A DNA stretch of 64,000 bases from Segetibacter aerophilus (GTDB lineage: Bacteria; Bacteroidota; Bacteroidia; Chitinophagales; Chitinophagaceae), in assembly GCF_007991655.1 (NCBI RefSeq), contig NZ_BJYT01000027.1, positions 1 through 64,000 of the forward strand, read 5' to 3'. Shown in pieces: positions 45,650 to 54,318 of this stretch. Every line of letters starts with the position of its first letter. Position 1 is the first letter of the stretch. Both the position numbers and the translations under genes were made by a program. The notes beneath the pieces were generated by a model. That model was not told the DNA's origin. It searched no databases and saw nothing but the letters and a program-made list of their open reading frames with translations.

Positions 45650-45754
45650 TATAAGGGCTTTAGAATTTATCATTTAAAGCTAGGTTGTTTTTACCAGAAT
45701 GGGGGTTTGCAATAAGTAGGCTGTTACAATCCAACTAAACCACACTGACCAACC

Positions 45755-46165
45755 TTATTCAAAAGAAAGTTGCCTTGTCTCTGCATCAACAATTGATATC
45801 GTTACATGAAGACAATCGTCTGGCAAAAGGCCCGGTGCTCTTTCCGGCCACTCAACCATGCACAGGCTTCCGCTAAATAAAGGGTCTTCAACGCCTGCCT
45901 GCAAAGCCTCCTCTTCATCCTTCAGGCGGTACCAATCCATATGATAAATCTGCCCAGCCTTTTCACTTTTATACTCGTTAATGATAGAATATGTAGGACT
46001 TCCAATGGCGGACACGACTTCGAGGTTTTCGCAAATTGCATGAATAAAAGTTGTTTTCCCTGCACCCATTTCTCCATGAATTGCCCAAACCTTTTTTTCT
46101 TTGGCTGATTCAAATACCTTTTCTGCCGCTTGTTTAATTTCTGCTAATGTGAAAAGCAATGTCAT
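45755..46165 (-). CDS. tsaE: tRNA threonylcarbamoyladenosine synthesis ATPase TsaE
   Basis: 136 residues. P-loop HGEMGAGKTTFIHAI, switch-like SPTYSIINEYKS, YHMDWYRLKDEEEA and MVEWPERA are diagnostic. Works with TsaB, TsaD and TsaC in making t6A37 of ANN-decoding tRNAs. Divergent from copA. Confidence 0.95.
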   Translation of the reverse strand: MTLLFTLAEIKQAAEKVFESAKEKKVWAIHGEMGAGKTTFIHAICENLEVVSAIGSPTYSIINEYKSEKAGQIYHMDWYRLKDEEEALQAGVEDPLFSGSLCMVEWPERAPGLLPDDCLHVTISIVDAETRQLSFE

Positions 46166-46262
46166 TGTGAAGGGATTGTAAAATCATTCAAAATAGGATC
46201 TAAATGCAACGATGTAGTAAAGATAGTGCCGCGAAGAAAACAGGTAGGAGTTCGGTATAAAG

Positions 46263-46270
46263 TAACTTTG
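46263..46270 (+). promoter_or_regulatory. Putative -7 box for copA
   Basis: TAACTTTG, 29 nt before the ATG; no clear -33 box. Confidence 0.45.
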
Positions 46271-46299
46271 CACAGAACAACGATTTTAACTGAACTAAG

Positions 46300-48417
46300 A
46301 TGGAAAAAGTGAATTGGAAAGTGGAAGGGATGACATGTAGTAATTGTGCGTTAAGCGTAAACAAGGTTTTACAGAAGCAAGGGATGCACGAAATTTTGGT
46401 AAACCCCATCAGCGGTGAGGTGGTATTTGAAACAGCATCGGCAAATGGAAATCTTGAAAAAGCAAGAAAAAATATTGAACTACTTGGGTATACTGTTAAG
46501 ACAGATGACCGGGAAACAGTATCTCAACCACCCAAGAAATTTCTAAGTACGCACATGCAGAAATTCTGGTTCTGCCTGCCGTTCACTTTGTTGTTAATGT
46601 TAGGACATATGGGCGCAACACTTAACCTGCACCTGTTGCATAATCCTTTAATACAACTGGCTTTATGTCTGCCGGTGTTTATAGTAGGAATGGGTTATTT
46701 CGGAAAAAGTGCAGTAAACAGTTTGCGATCAGGAGTTCCAAACATGAACGTATTAATTGCGCTTGGAGCTTCCGCAGCCTTTATCTATAGTCTCATCGGT
46801 TTAATTAGCGCCGATCCTTCCAGAATCTTTTTTGAGACTGCAGCCTCCATTATAAACATTGTTTTTTTTGGCAACTGGCTCGAAGACCTTTCCATAGAGA
46901 AAACTCAAAAAGCCATTAAAGAACTTACCCGAAACGAAAAGGTGATGGCCAACATGATTGCTTATGATGAGCAGCACAACGAGCATGTTTTCCCTATAGA
47001 AAATACTGCTTTAAAAGTAGGAGACTTGCTACTTATTAAAACCGGCGAACAAGTACCAATGGATTGTAAAATCTTAAGCGGCGAAGCTGAAGTAAATGAA
47101 GCAATCATAACAGGTGAAAGTGTTCCCGTCTTTAAAAAGCAAAATGATATACTAATAGGTGGAAGCGTAATCTCGAATGGTACCGTTAGAACTTATGTAA
47201 CTGCTACCGGCAATGAAACGGTGCTGAATAGCATTGTACAGATGATGAAACAGGCTCAGAACCAAAAGCCACCAGTGCAGAAGTTGGTTGATAAAATTGC
47301 AGCCATTTTTGTTCCTGTTGTTATTTCTATTGCCCTGCTTACGCTTGTAGTTAACTACTTTTTTGTTCATCAAACTTTCCAGGAAAGTTTGATGAGAGCC
47401 ATAGCCGTGCTGGTAATTTCTTGTCCATGCGCCATGGGATTGGCAACGCCGGCTGCCATTGCTGTAGGATTGGGCAGAGCTGCTAAAGAGGGCATTTTAT
47501 TCGCAGACACTAAAAGCATGGAGTTGTTTAGAAACATCAAACAGATTGTATTTGATAAGACTGGAACGCTTACAAATGGAAAATTTAGTGTTACGAATTT
47601 CAAGAGTGAGATTGATACGGAGGAATTTAAAAGAATAGTTTTTTCCTTAGAAAAAATGTCAAACCATCCAATCGCAAAAAGCATTGCTGGATTATGGAAG
47701 GTTAGCACACCTGTAAGATGGAAAAAAGTAGAAGAGATAAAAGGTGTAGGCATGAAAGGAGAAGACAAAGAAGGCAACATTTACCTAATTGGTTCGTCAA
47801 AAATTAACGCTGCAATTAATGACGAAGACCATCATTTGTATGTTACAAAAAACGGTCAAATAATTGGGTGGATAGACATTGCCGACGAACTTCGACCCGA
47901 AGCACAAACGGTGATTGACTTCTGCAAAAAGAAGGGTATTAAAACAATTTTGCTTAGCGGAGATTCTATTAAAAAAACATCTGAAGTAGGAGCTCAACTC
48001 CAAATTGATGAGGTGCTTGCCGAACAAACGCCGCAACAAAAACTAGAAAAGATTGCACAGCTTGTAAGGGAACAACCAACCGTAATGGTCGGTGATGGAA
48101 TTAACGATGCTCCTGCCCTTGCATCAGCAACGATCAGCATTTCTTTAAGTAAAGCATCACAGTTAGCCATTCAAAGTGCGTCAGTAATTTTGATGGATAG
48201 CGGACTTAAAAAGCTTCCTATGGCTATACAATTAGGTAAGCATACTTACGGTACTATAAAAGGTAACCTGTTCTGGGCTTTCCTCTACAATATTATCGCT
48301 ATCCCGGTAGCTGCCGTTGGGTTACTTACTCCAACAGCTGGTGCACTTGTGATGGGTTTAAGCGACGTGGTACTAGCTGCAAATTCACTTTGGCTTAAAT
48401 GGAAGAAGGTGCTTTAA
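46300..48417 (+). CDS. copA: Copper-translocating P-type ATPase
   Basis: 705 residues. One N-terminal HMA domain (GMTCSNCALS, Cys13/Cys16), then the P1B-ATPase core: first helices at ~85-190, TGE loop IITGESVPV, membrane copper site SCPCAMGLATP near residue 375, phosphorylation site DKTGTLTNG near 418, HP motif SNHPIAKS and hinge VGDGINDAPALA. The CPC plus later NS/M pattern marks P1B-1 (Cu+ export). Inner membrane. No CsoR or chaperone gene is adjacent. Confidence 0.95.
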   Translation: MEKVNWKVEGMTCSNCALSVNKVLQKQGMHEILVNPISGEVVFETASANGNLEKARKNIELLGYTVKTDDRETVSQPPKKFLSTHMQKFWFCLPFTLLLMLGHMGATLNLHLLHNPLIQLALCLPVFIVGMGYFGKSAVNSLRSGVPNMNVLIALGASAAFIYSLIGLISADPSRIFFETAASIINIVFFGNWLEDLSIEKTQKAIKELTRNEKVMANMIAYDEQHNEHVFPIENTALKVGDLLLIKTGEQVPMDCKILSGEAEVNEAIITGESVPVFKKQNDILIGGSVISNGTVRTYVTATGNETVLNSIVQMMKQAQNQKPPVQKLVDKIAAIFVPVVISIALLTLVVNYFFVHQTFQESLMRAIAVLVISCPCAMGLATPAAIAVGLGRAAKEGILFADTKSMELFRNIKQIVFDKTGTLTNGKFSVTNFKSEIDTEEFKRIVFSLEKMSNHPIAKSIAGLWKVSTPVRWKKVEEIKGVGMKGEDKEGNIYLIGSSKINAAINDEDHHLYVTKNGQIIGWIDIADELRPEAQTVIDFCKKKGIKTILLSGDSIKKTSEVGAQLQIDEVLAEQTPQQKLEKIAQLVREQPTVMVGDGINDAPALASATISISLSKASQLAIQSASVILMDSGLKKLPMAIQLGKHTYGTIKGNLFWAFLYNIIAIPVAAVGLLTPTAGALVMGLSDVVLAANSLWLKWKKVL

Positions 48418-48418
48418 A

Positions 48419-48437
48419 GTCAGCGATACAACGTTGC
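48419..48437 (+). repeat. Possible decayed interspersed element
   Basis: GTCAGCGATACAACGTTGC aligns with GTGAGTGACACAACGATG at most positions and lies right after copA. The palindrome is broken, so this is only a candidate. Confidence 0.35.
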
Positions 48438-48525
48438 AGGTTTAAGCCTTTTCTCGCCAATTATTCATTTTTAGCTTTTTTTCCACTAGTTTCCTTGATG
48501 AGCTAAAGACGATTGAAAAGGTAAA

Positions 48526-50493
48526 TTGCAAGATGCTCAAATACCTGTTGGCGTTCTCTTAGTACATAAACTGTCATCCTTGCCTTTACCAAAAGAAATA
48601 CTTAAACAATACTGGGGACACGATTCCTTCCGCCCTTTGCAGGAAGAGATTATAGCCCAGGTAATGGATGGCAAAGATGTGTTAGCGCTGCTCCCGACAG
48701 GCGGTGGGAAATCTATTTGCTTTCAAATTCCCGCCTTAGCGAAAGACGGATTGTGTCTTGTCATTAGCCCGCTAATTGCCCTGATGAAGGACCAGGTTGA
48801 AAATCTGAAGAAGCGAAACATCATGGCGCTTTCCATTCATAGCGCTATGACCTATTTCGAAGTCAAACAGACTTTGCAAAATGCAGCGTTCGGTCCCTAC
48901 AAATTTCTATATGTTTCGCCTGAGAGATTAGAAACAAACCTTTTTAAAGAATATCTGCCTGCATTCAATTTAAACCTTATTGCCGTTGATGAAGCGCATT
49001 GCATCTCGCAATGGGGTTATGACTTTCGTCCGCCTTATTTGCGAATTGCAAATATTCGCCATGAGTTTCCTACGGTGCCTGTTCTTGCGTTAACCGCTTC
49101 GGCCACTCCGGTAGTGCAAGAGGATATTTGTGATAAGCTGAATTTCGAAGAGCAAAATATCTTCAGGCAATCTTTCGAAAAGACAAATCTTTCATTCAGC
49201 GTTTTCAAAGCAGAAAGTAAGTTTAACAAACTGCTTGAAATTTTACAAAAAGTTCCCGGAACGGCGATCGTTTATTGCCGCAACAGAAAAAGGACGAAAG
49301 AATTTGCAAACCTTCTCAGGCTAAATAATATCTCAGCTGATTATTATCATGCAGGCCTGGTACAAAATGAACGAAGTCATAAGCAGGAAGATTGGATTGA
49401 AAACAGAACAAGAGTAATTGTTTCGACCAATGCTTTTGGGATGGGAATAGACAAGGCTGATGTAAAAGTGGTAGTTCACCTCGATATTCCTGACAACCTT
49501 GAAAACTATTACCAGGAAGCGGGACGCGCGGGAAGAGATGGCAAAAGGGCTTTCGCCGTTTTGTTATATACGCAACTCGACCTGGACGATCTTAAAAAAT
49601 TGCCTGGTCAGAAGTTTCCTGCTGTTTCGGAAATTAAAAAAGTGTATACCGCTCTTCTAAATCACTTGCAAGTACCTGTAGGAGGCGGTGAAGGGCTTTA
49701 TTATGATTTCAATCTGAACGACTTTGTTCTCAATTTTAAGCTGGATATTTTTCTTGTCATCAATGCGATTAAAGCTTTGGAACAGGAAGGCATTCTTACT
49801 TTTAACGAGCAGATTTTTATACCTGCAAAAGTCGCTTTCACCTGCGCCAAAGAAGAGTTACAGGCTTTTGAGAAATCGCACCCTCATTTGGAAAATATAA
49901 TTAAATACCTGCTACGCAGCTACGAAGGAATTTTTGATAATGAAGTATCAATCAACGAAAAATTGATAGCCAGGTTAACAACCCTTTCTGCTGAAGAACT
50001 TGCCGGTCAATTGAAACAATTGAAAGCTTTTGGCATTATCGATTATCAACCTCAAAAAGAAACGCCACAGATATTTCTCCTGCAAAATCGTGCTTCTGCC
50101 GATCACCTCACTTTTCACCATGAAGCATATTTAAAGCGGAAGCAACAGTACCAGCTGAGAATTGACGCGATGGAAAAATACATTTTGCTGGAACGTGATT
50201 GTAGAAGTCAATACATTGGAAAATACTATGGTGATACCACCATGAAGAAGTGCGGCTCTTGCGATGTCTGCCTGCAGCAGAAGAGCCTTCAACTGTCAAC
50301 CGAAGAGTTTGGAACTATTAGCAACAAAATTTTAGAAATCGTAAATAGTGCTACAGAAGTTGAACATCTTTTAAAACAATTAAACGGCATCAAAAAAGAT
50401 AAAGTCTGGAAGGTGCTCGATTACTTGCAGGAAGAAAGAAAAGTGATTGTAAACGGGAAAGGATTATTAGAACCAGGATCAGGAAAAACCTAA
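48526..50493 (+). CDS. recQ: RecQ family ATP-dependent DNA helicase
   Basis: 655 residues. Walker A LLPTGGGKSICFQIP, DEAH box AVDEAHCISQWGYDFRPPYL, motif V/VI VSTNAFGMGIDKADV and YYQEAGRAGRDG, and the RecQ zinc site CGSCDVC, followed by a short winged-helix-like end. The HRDC domain seems to be lacking, making this the shorter of the RecQ types that Bacteroidota carry. The start is TTG at 48526. Preceded by a decayed element copy. Confidence 0.92.
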   Translation: MQDAQIPVGVLLVHKLSSLPLPKEILKQYWGHDSFRPLQEEIIAQVMDGKDVLALLPTGGGKSICFQIPALAKDGLCLVISPLIALMKDQVENLKKRNIMALSIHSAMTYFEVKQTLQNAAFGPYKFLYVSPERLETNLFKEYLPAFNLNLIAVDEAHCISQWGYDFRPPYLRIANIRHEFPTVPVLALTASATPVVQEDICDKLNFEEQNIFRQSFEKTNLSFSVFKAESKFNKLLEILQKVPGTAIVYCRNRKRTKEFANLLRLNNISADYYHAGLVQNERSHKQEDWIENRTRVIVSTNAFGMGIDKADVKVVVHLDIPDNLENYYQEAGRAGRDGKRAFAVLLYTQLDLDDLKKLPGQKFPAVSEIKKVYTALLNHLQVPVGGGEGLYYDFNLNDFVLNFKLDIFLVINAIKALEQEGILTFNEQIFIPAKVAFTCAKEELQAFEKSHPHLENIIKYLLRSYEGIFDNEVSINEKLIARLTTLSAEELAGQLKQLKAFGIIDYQPQKETPQIFLLQNRASADHLTFHHEAYLKRKQQYQLRIDAMEKYILLERDCRSQYIGKYYGDTTMKKCGSCDVCLQQKSLQLSTEEFGTISNKILEIVNSATEVEHLLKQLNGIKKDKVWKVLDYLQEERKVIVNGKGLLEPGSGKT

Positions 50494-50518
50494 GAAGCAC
50501 GGTTTGCTAAAATGAGGC

Positions 50519-50548
50519 TTGCAGAGATTGCAGTTTCAATCTCTGCAA
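50519..50548. terminator. Bidirectional hairpin between recQ and the HerA-like gene
   Basis: Perfect 12-bp inverted repeat TTGCAGAGATTG / CAATCTCTGCAA with a 6-nt loop between convergent stop codons. T-runs are short, so efficiency is uncertain. Confidence 0.7.
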
Positions 50549-50556
50549 ACCATCAA

Positions 50557-52110
50557 CTAAAACCAGCTTTTACTCTTTTTGCTTCTTCCACCTAAGCCAA
50601 GTGCACCAAGTAAGCTTCTTGTTATAATATTTGCTGCAGTTCTTCCCGCGCTTTTTACTAAGGGGCTGTCAAAGAAGCCCTCTTCTTTTTTAGTACTGCG
50701 CTTTCCTGCTTTTGCTTCTTCTTTCTCTTCCTCCTGTTCTTTGGTGTTTTCTGCCGCCTCTTCCAGCTTAGCAGTTAATATTTCATAGGCGCTTTCGCTA
50801 TCCACGGCCTTGTTGTACTTAGCGGCTAGTTTACTTTCACCCACAAGGGTATCCATCTCGTCATCAGTTAACACGTCCATCCGGCTTTTGGGAGGTGCGA
50901 GCATAGTATGTACGAGTGGGGTGGGAATTCCTTTTTCGTTTAAGGTTGTAACGAGCGCTTCGCCTATACCCATTTGGGTTATTAATTCATTTGTTTCGTA
51001 GAAGGTAGTTTCAGGGTAGTTTTCAGCAGTTTGTTTTATCACCTTTCTGTCCACCGCGGTAAAGGCTCTCAACGCATGCTGTACTTTCATACCTAGCTGG
51101 CTTAACACGCCTGCCGGCACGTCCATAGGATTTTGGGTCACAAAGAAAATTCCAATCCCCTTCGATCTGATTAGTTTAATAACAGTCTCAATTTGCTGCA
51201 TCAACGCCTGGCTTGCCTCCTGGAAAATCAGGTGAGCCTCATCGATAAACATCACCAGTTTTGGTTTATCAAGGTCACCTTCTTCAGGACTAACAGCATA
51301 CAACTCTGCCAACATCTGCAACATAAATGTTGAAAACAATTTTGGTCGGTCTTGCAGGTCAGTTACTCTCAGCACATTTATCATTCCGCGCCCGTCGTCG
51401 CTTATTTTCATTAAGTCTTCTACTTCAAAGCTTTTTTCACCAAAGAAAACATCTGCTTTTTGTTGTTGCAATTCAACGACCTTTCTTAATATGGTACCTG
51501 TAGTCGTAGTGGCAATTTTGCCATAATCTTTTTCGATTGCAGCCCTGCCCTCATTACCTACGTACTGCAAAACTTTAATGAAATCCTTTAAATCCAGCAA
51601 CGGCAATTTATTGTCATCGCAATATTTAAAGATCATTGCCACCAGGCCCGATTGCGTGTCGTTAAGTCCTAAAATTTTAGATAGTAACACGGGGCCAAAT
51701 TCGCTTACCGTTGCCCTTAGTCTTACACCTTTTTGCTCGCTTAGCGTCAGCAATTCAACAGGGTATTTAGTTGGCGTATAGGTTTCGCCAAGTTTTCCGC
51801 AGCGTTCGACAATGTTGGTGTTCGACATTCCTGGCATGGCTATGCCGGTTAGGTCCCCCTTAATATCCATAAGCAAAACCGGAACGCTTGCGTTGCTCAA
51901 AGCCTCGCTAATCATCTGAAGAGTTTTGGTTTTACCCGTTCCGGTTGCGCCAGAAATCAGGCCGTGCCTGTTCATTGTTTTCAAAGGAACATACACGTCG
52001 GCTTCAGGAACAACTTCTCCATCAAGAATTGCTCTGCCAATTTTTATAGATTCTCCTTTAAAAGTGTAACCTGGTTTTATTGCGTCTATAAACTTTTGCT
52101 TATCTGCCAT
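50557..52110 (-). CDS. HerA/YjgR-like (DUF853) helicase-type ATPase
   Basis: 517 residues. Walker A SGATGTGKTKTLQ, Walker B KLVMFIDEAHLIF and the arginine/sensor region GIGIFFVTQNPMDVPAGVLSQLG match the DUF853/YjgR group of HerA-FtsK ATPases. The last ~70 residues are a charged linker and a Gly-rich end. YjgR-type proteins are widespread but their biological role is not settled; they have no NurA partner here. Upstream lies the inverted pair of elements. Confidence 0.88.
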   Translation of the reverse strand: MADKQKFIDAIKPGYTFKGESIKIGRAILDGEVVPEADVYVPLKTMNRHGLISGATGTGKTKTLQMISEALSNASVPVLLMDIKGDLTGIAMPGMSNTNIVERCGKLGETYTPTKYPVELLTLSEQKGVRLRATVSEFGPVLLSKILGLNDTQSGLVAMIFKYCDDNKLPLLDLKDFIKVLQYVGNEGRAAIEKDYGKIATTTTGTILRKVVELQQQKADVFFGEKSFEVEDLMKISDDGRGMINVLRVTDLQDRPKLFSTFMLQMLAELYAVSPEEGDLDKPKLVMFIDEAHLIFQEASQALMQQIETVIKLIRSKGIGIFFVTQNPMDVPAGVLSQLGMKVQHALRAFTAVDRKVIKQTAENYPETTFYETNELITQMGIGEALVTTLNEKGIPTPLVHTMLAPPKSRMDVLTDDEMDTLVGESKLAAKYNKAVDSESAYEILTAKLEEAAENTKEQEEEKEEAKAGKRSTKKEEGFFDSPLVKSAGRTAANIITRSLLGALGLGGRSKKSKSWF

Positions 52111-52177
52111 TGCAAGGACTTTTAAGTGGTATAAGGGTTAAGGAAGATTTTTGGAACAACATTTAAGCTACGATCGA

Positions 52178-52208
52178 CATTCATTGCGTCGCACTCTTCT
52201 ACTTTTAA
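52178..52208 (-). repeat. Interspersed palindromic element, copy 12
   Basis: On the minus strand AAAAGTAGAAGAG then TGCGACGCAATGAATG; C/G version; left member of an inverted pair. Confidence 0.75.
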
Positions 52209-52287
52209 TTTCTACTCATCGCGGCTCGGCCATATTGGCAAACTCACCTTTTGAAAAGAATACAATAATGCCCAATAAAGGTTTAAA

Positions 52288-52311
52288 GTACAAGAGAGTG
52301 ACACAACGATG
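52288..52311 (+). repeat. Interspersed palindromic element, copy 13
   Basis: GTACAAGAG then AGTGACACAACGATG; T/A version; right member of the inverted pair with 52178-52208. Confidence 0.8.
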
Positions 52312-52345
52312 TATCATAGTATTCGTGAAGCTAAGTACAAAAACA

Positions 52346-52717
52346 CTACAATTCATCATCACGCTCGAGCATTAGAATGGCTCCTTGCGGAACGACATAA
52401 TATTTCTCGCCCTCGTACAACACTTCGGTAGCACCATTCAAAAGAAAGATAGCAAGGTCGCCTTCGCGCACCTGCAACGGAATGTACTTCACCTGTTCTT
52501 CATCGGTTTTCCAAGGCTCGCTTTCAACGGGCATTGGAATAGCATAGCCGGGACCAGTTTTGATTACATATCCCTGCTGCACCTTTTCTTTCTCCTGAAC
52601 GCCGGGTGGCAAATACAATCCTGATTGAGTTCTCTCTCCCGTCTTTGTCAGTCTGATCAATACCCGGTCGCCAATCACTACAATTTTCTTCAACTTATTA
52701 TCAGGGGTCAATAGCAT
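52346..52717 (-). CDS. GroES-like co-chaperonin paralogue
   Basis: 123 residues. Cpn10 fold: VIGDRVLIRLTKTGERTQSGLYLPPG with the mobile loop, then GYVIKTGPGYAIPMP and REGDLAIFLLNGATEVLYEGEKYYVVPQGAILML. It is longer than canonical GroES (~95), has an acidic insertion (ESEPWKTDEEQVKY), and no groEL follows. A secondary GroES-type protein of this sort is found in many Bacteroidota; its partner is unproven. Confidence 0.85.
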   Translation of the reverse strand: MLLTPDNKLKKIVVIGDRVLIRLTKTGERTQSGLYLPPGVQEKEKVQQGYVIKTGPGYAIPMPVESEPWKTDEEQVKYIPLQVREGDLAIFLLNGATEVLYEGEKYYVVPQGAILMLERDDEL

Positions 52718-52962
52718 ATTCTAAAAATGAAAGGCGAAATTAACCAACCAATTTTAATTAGACCAAACGGATGTGCTAACCATTAAGGCACAATTAGTAG
52801 TATGGCAGATGGCATAATTTTTACAAATAAAAATTGAAGTCGAAGTTTAGACCGGAACTTTTTTACAGTAGTTGTTGTTGTATTCAAAAGGAAATATAGT
52901 TTCTCATAAAAATGGTGATAGGAGTTCAGAAGCGTTGCTCTAAAAAAATAACAATCAATTAG

Positions 52963-52994
52963 TTGTATTGCTTCCCCTTAAAATTTTATCTTTA
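52963..52994 (+). promoter_or_regulatory. Putative promoter of the response regulator gene
   Basis: TTG, 21 nt, TATCTTTA (one change from TAnnTTTG), 22 nt before the ATG. Confidence 0.4.
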
Positions 52995-53016
52995 GTTAAA
53001 TTAAAAAAACAATATT

Positions 53017-53712
53017 ATGGAAGGCAGAAAATACAAAGTACTACTCTGTGAAGACGATACGAATTTGGGCATGGTACTTAAGAATTATCTTGAGCTGAAT
53101 GACTACGATGTAATACTTGAAAGAGACGGACGGTTAGGCCTGGCAGCTTTTCAAAGGGAGAAATTTGACATTTGCCTATTGGATGTAATGATGCCGAACA
53201 TGGATGGTTTTACCCTTGCAGAAGAAATTCGCGATGTTGACCCTGACATGCCTTTGTTCTTTCTAAGTGCAAAAACAATGAAGGAAGACATTATTGCCGG
53301 TTATAAACTGGGGGCTGACGATTACATCACAAAGCCTTTTGACAGTGAAGTTTTGCTGTTAAAGATTAAGGCTATTTTGAAGCGTAATGAAGAAGAAAAC
53401 AGAATTAATGAGAATATTGAATTTGACTTAGGTAGTTTTCACTTCAACCCAAAATTGCGCGAGTTGAGTCACAATGGCGTGATGCAAACACTTTCTCCAA
53501 AAGAAAATGAGTTGTTGAAAATGCTGGCAGAACATAAGAATGATTTGTTGCCACGTGAGCAAGCTTTGAAAAGAATTTGGGGTAGCGATACCTACTTTAA
53601 CGGTCGTAGTATGGATGTTTATATTGCAAAATTGCGTAAGTATCTAAAGGATGATACCAATATTGAAATTGTAAATATCCACGGAAACGGTTTTAGATTG
53701 GTTGCGCCATAA
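53017..53712 (+). CDS. OmpR-family response regulator
   Basis: 231 residues. Receiver domain: acidic pair CEDD, phospho-acceptor LLDVMMPNMDG (Asp near 54), FLSAKT (Thr/Ser) and DYITKPF (Lys); winged-helix C-terminal domain with LSPKENELLKMLAEH and SMDVYIAKLRKYLKDD. It resembles RprY-type regulators of Bacteroidota. No histidine kinase lies next to it in this window; it is flanked by a terminator and the GroES-like gene. Confidence 0.93.
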   Translation: MEGRKYKVLLCEDDTNLGMVLKNYLELNDYDVILERDGRLGLAAFQREKFDICLLDVMMPNMDGFTLAEEIRDVDPDMPLFFLSAKTMKEDIIAGYKLGADDYITKPFDSEVLLLKIKAILKRNEEENRINENIEFDLGSFHFNPKLRELSHNGVMQTLSPKENELLKMLAEHKNDLLPREQALKRIWGSDTYFNGRSMDVYIAKLRKYLKDDTNIEIVNIHGNGFRLVAP

Positions 53713-53731
53713 GCAGGTGATGAACTAATTG

Positions 53732-53763
53732 AAAAAGCCTATGAACTTCTTCATAGGCTTTTT
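53732..53763. terminator. Bidirectional intrinsic terminator
   Basis: Perfect 13-bp arms AAAAAGCCTATGA / TCATAGGCTTTTT with a 6-nt loop, between the response regulator and the convergent toxin gene. Confidence 0.9.
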
Positions 53764-53771
53764 GTTTGGGC

Positions 53772-54053
53772 TTACTTTTTCCCTTTTCGCTTACAGTGAA
53801 AAAAACCATAGACAAAAATTTTATCGTCAATTATCTCAAATATAATTTGATAGGGAAAACGTCTCGTTCTAATACTTCGATAGTTTCTAGTCGTAAAACC
53901 GTAGTGCTGCGGGTGAATGCTAATTTTATGATAGCAAGTTTCTATTTCATTTATCAAATCAAAACCTAATCCATCTTTTGCTTCTTCGTACCACTCAAAA
54001 GCTGCTTGAATATCAAGTATCGCCTCAGTTTGGACGATGATGTTATAACTCAT
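53772..54053 (-). CDS. RelE/ParE-family toxin
   Basis: 93 residues. EAILDIQAAFEWYEEAKDGLGFDLINEIE and RSIRTRRFPYQIIFEIIDDKIFVYGFFHCKRK fit the ParE/RelE fold (the two-helix start and the strand with Arg, Tyr, Phe). Either a gyrase poison (ParE-like) or an mRNA interferase. Its ATG overlaps the antitoxin stop region by 11 nt, so the pair is translationally coupled. Confidence 0.85.
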   Translation of the reverse strand: MSYNIIVQTEAILDIQAAFEWYEEAKDGLGFDLINEIETCYHKISIHPQHYGFTTRNYRSIRTRRFPYQIIFEIIDDKIFVYGFFHCKRKGKK

Positions 54054-54279
54054 TAATCTTTTTATCTCCTATTATAAGTTTCTTAGCTTCCGTCCAGTTG
54101 TAGCCTTTACTCGCCCCGCTAAACGACCTTTCCCTTCTCATGTCCAACTCCGCTATTTGATCGTCTCTAAGTTCGTCTTCGTTGTGAGTGTATTCTTTGG
54201 CAACTGCATACAATAATTTCAGAAGCTTATCGTCGCCCGTGTTGATGTATTCCTGCAGCTTTTCTTTTATGCTTTCCAT
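54043..54279 (-). CDS. Antitoxin partner of the ParE-like toxin
   Basis: 78 residues. Helical N-terminus (IKEKLQEYINTGDDKLLKLLYAVAKEY) and a short basic/aromatic C-terminus (MRRERSFSGASKGYNWTEAKKLI) expected to wrap the toxin. No DNA-binding domain is obvious, though one like it precedes ParE toxins in many Bacteroidota. The gene order antitoxin then toxin with an 11-nt overlap supports the assignment. Confidence 0.8.
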   Translation of the reverse strand: MESIKEKLQEYINTGDDKLLKLLYAVAKEYTHNEDELRDDQIAELDMRRERSFSGASKGYNWTEAKKLIIGDKKINEL

Positions 54280-54318
54280 AAAAAATCTTTGATCTAAATG
54301 TAAGATATAATCCGCTGT

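Noticed and set aside
52151-52375. 74-codon plus-strand frame between the HerA-like and GroES-like genes
   Set aside because: It is built from the two inverted element copies and has no independent coding features.
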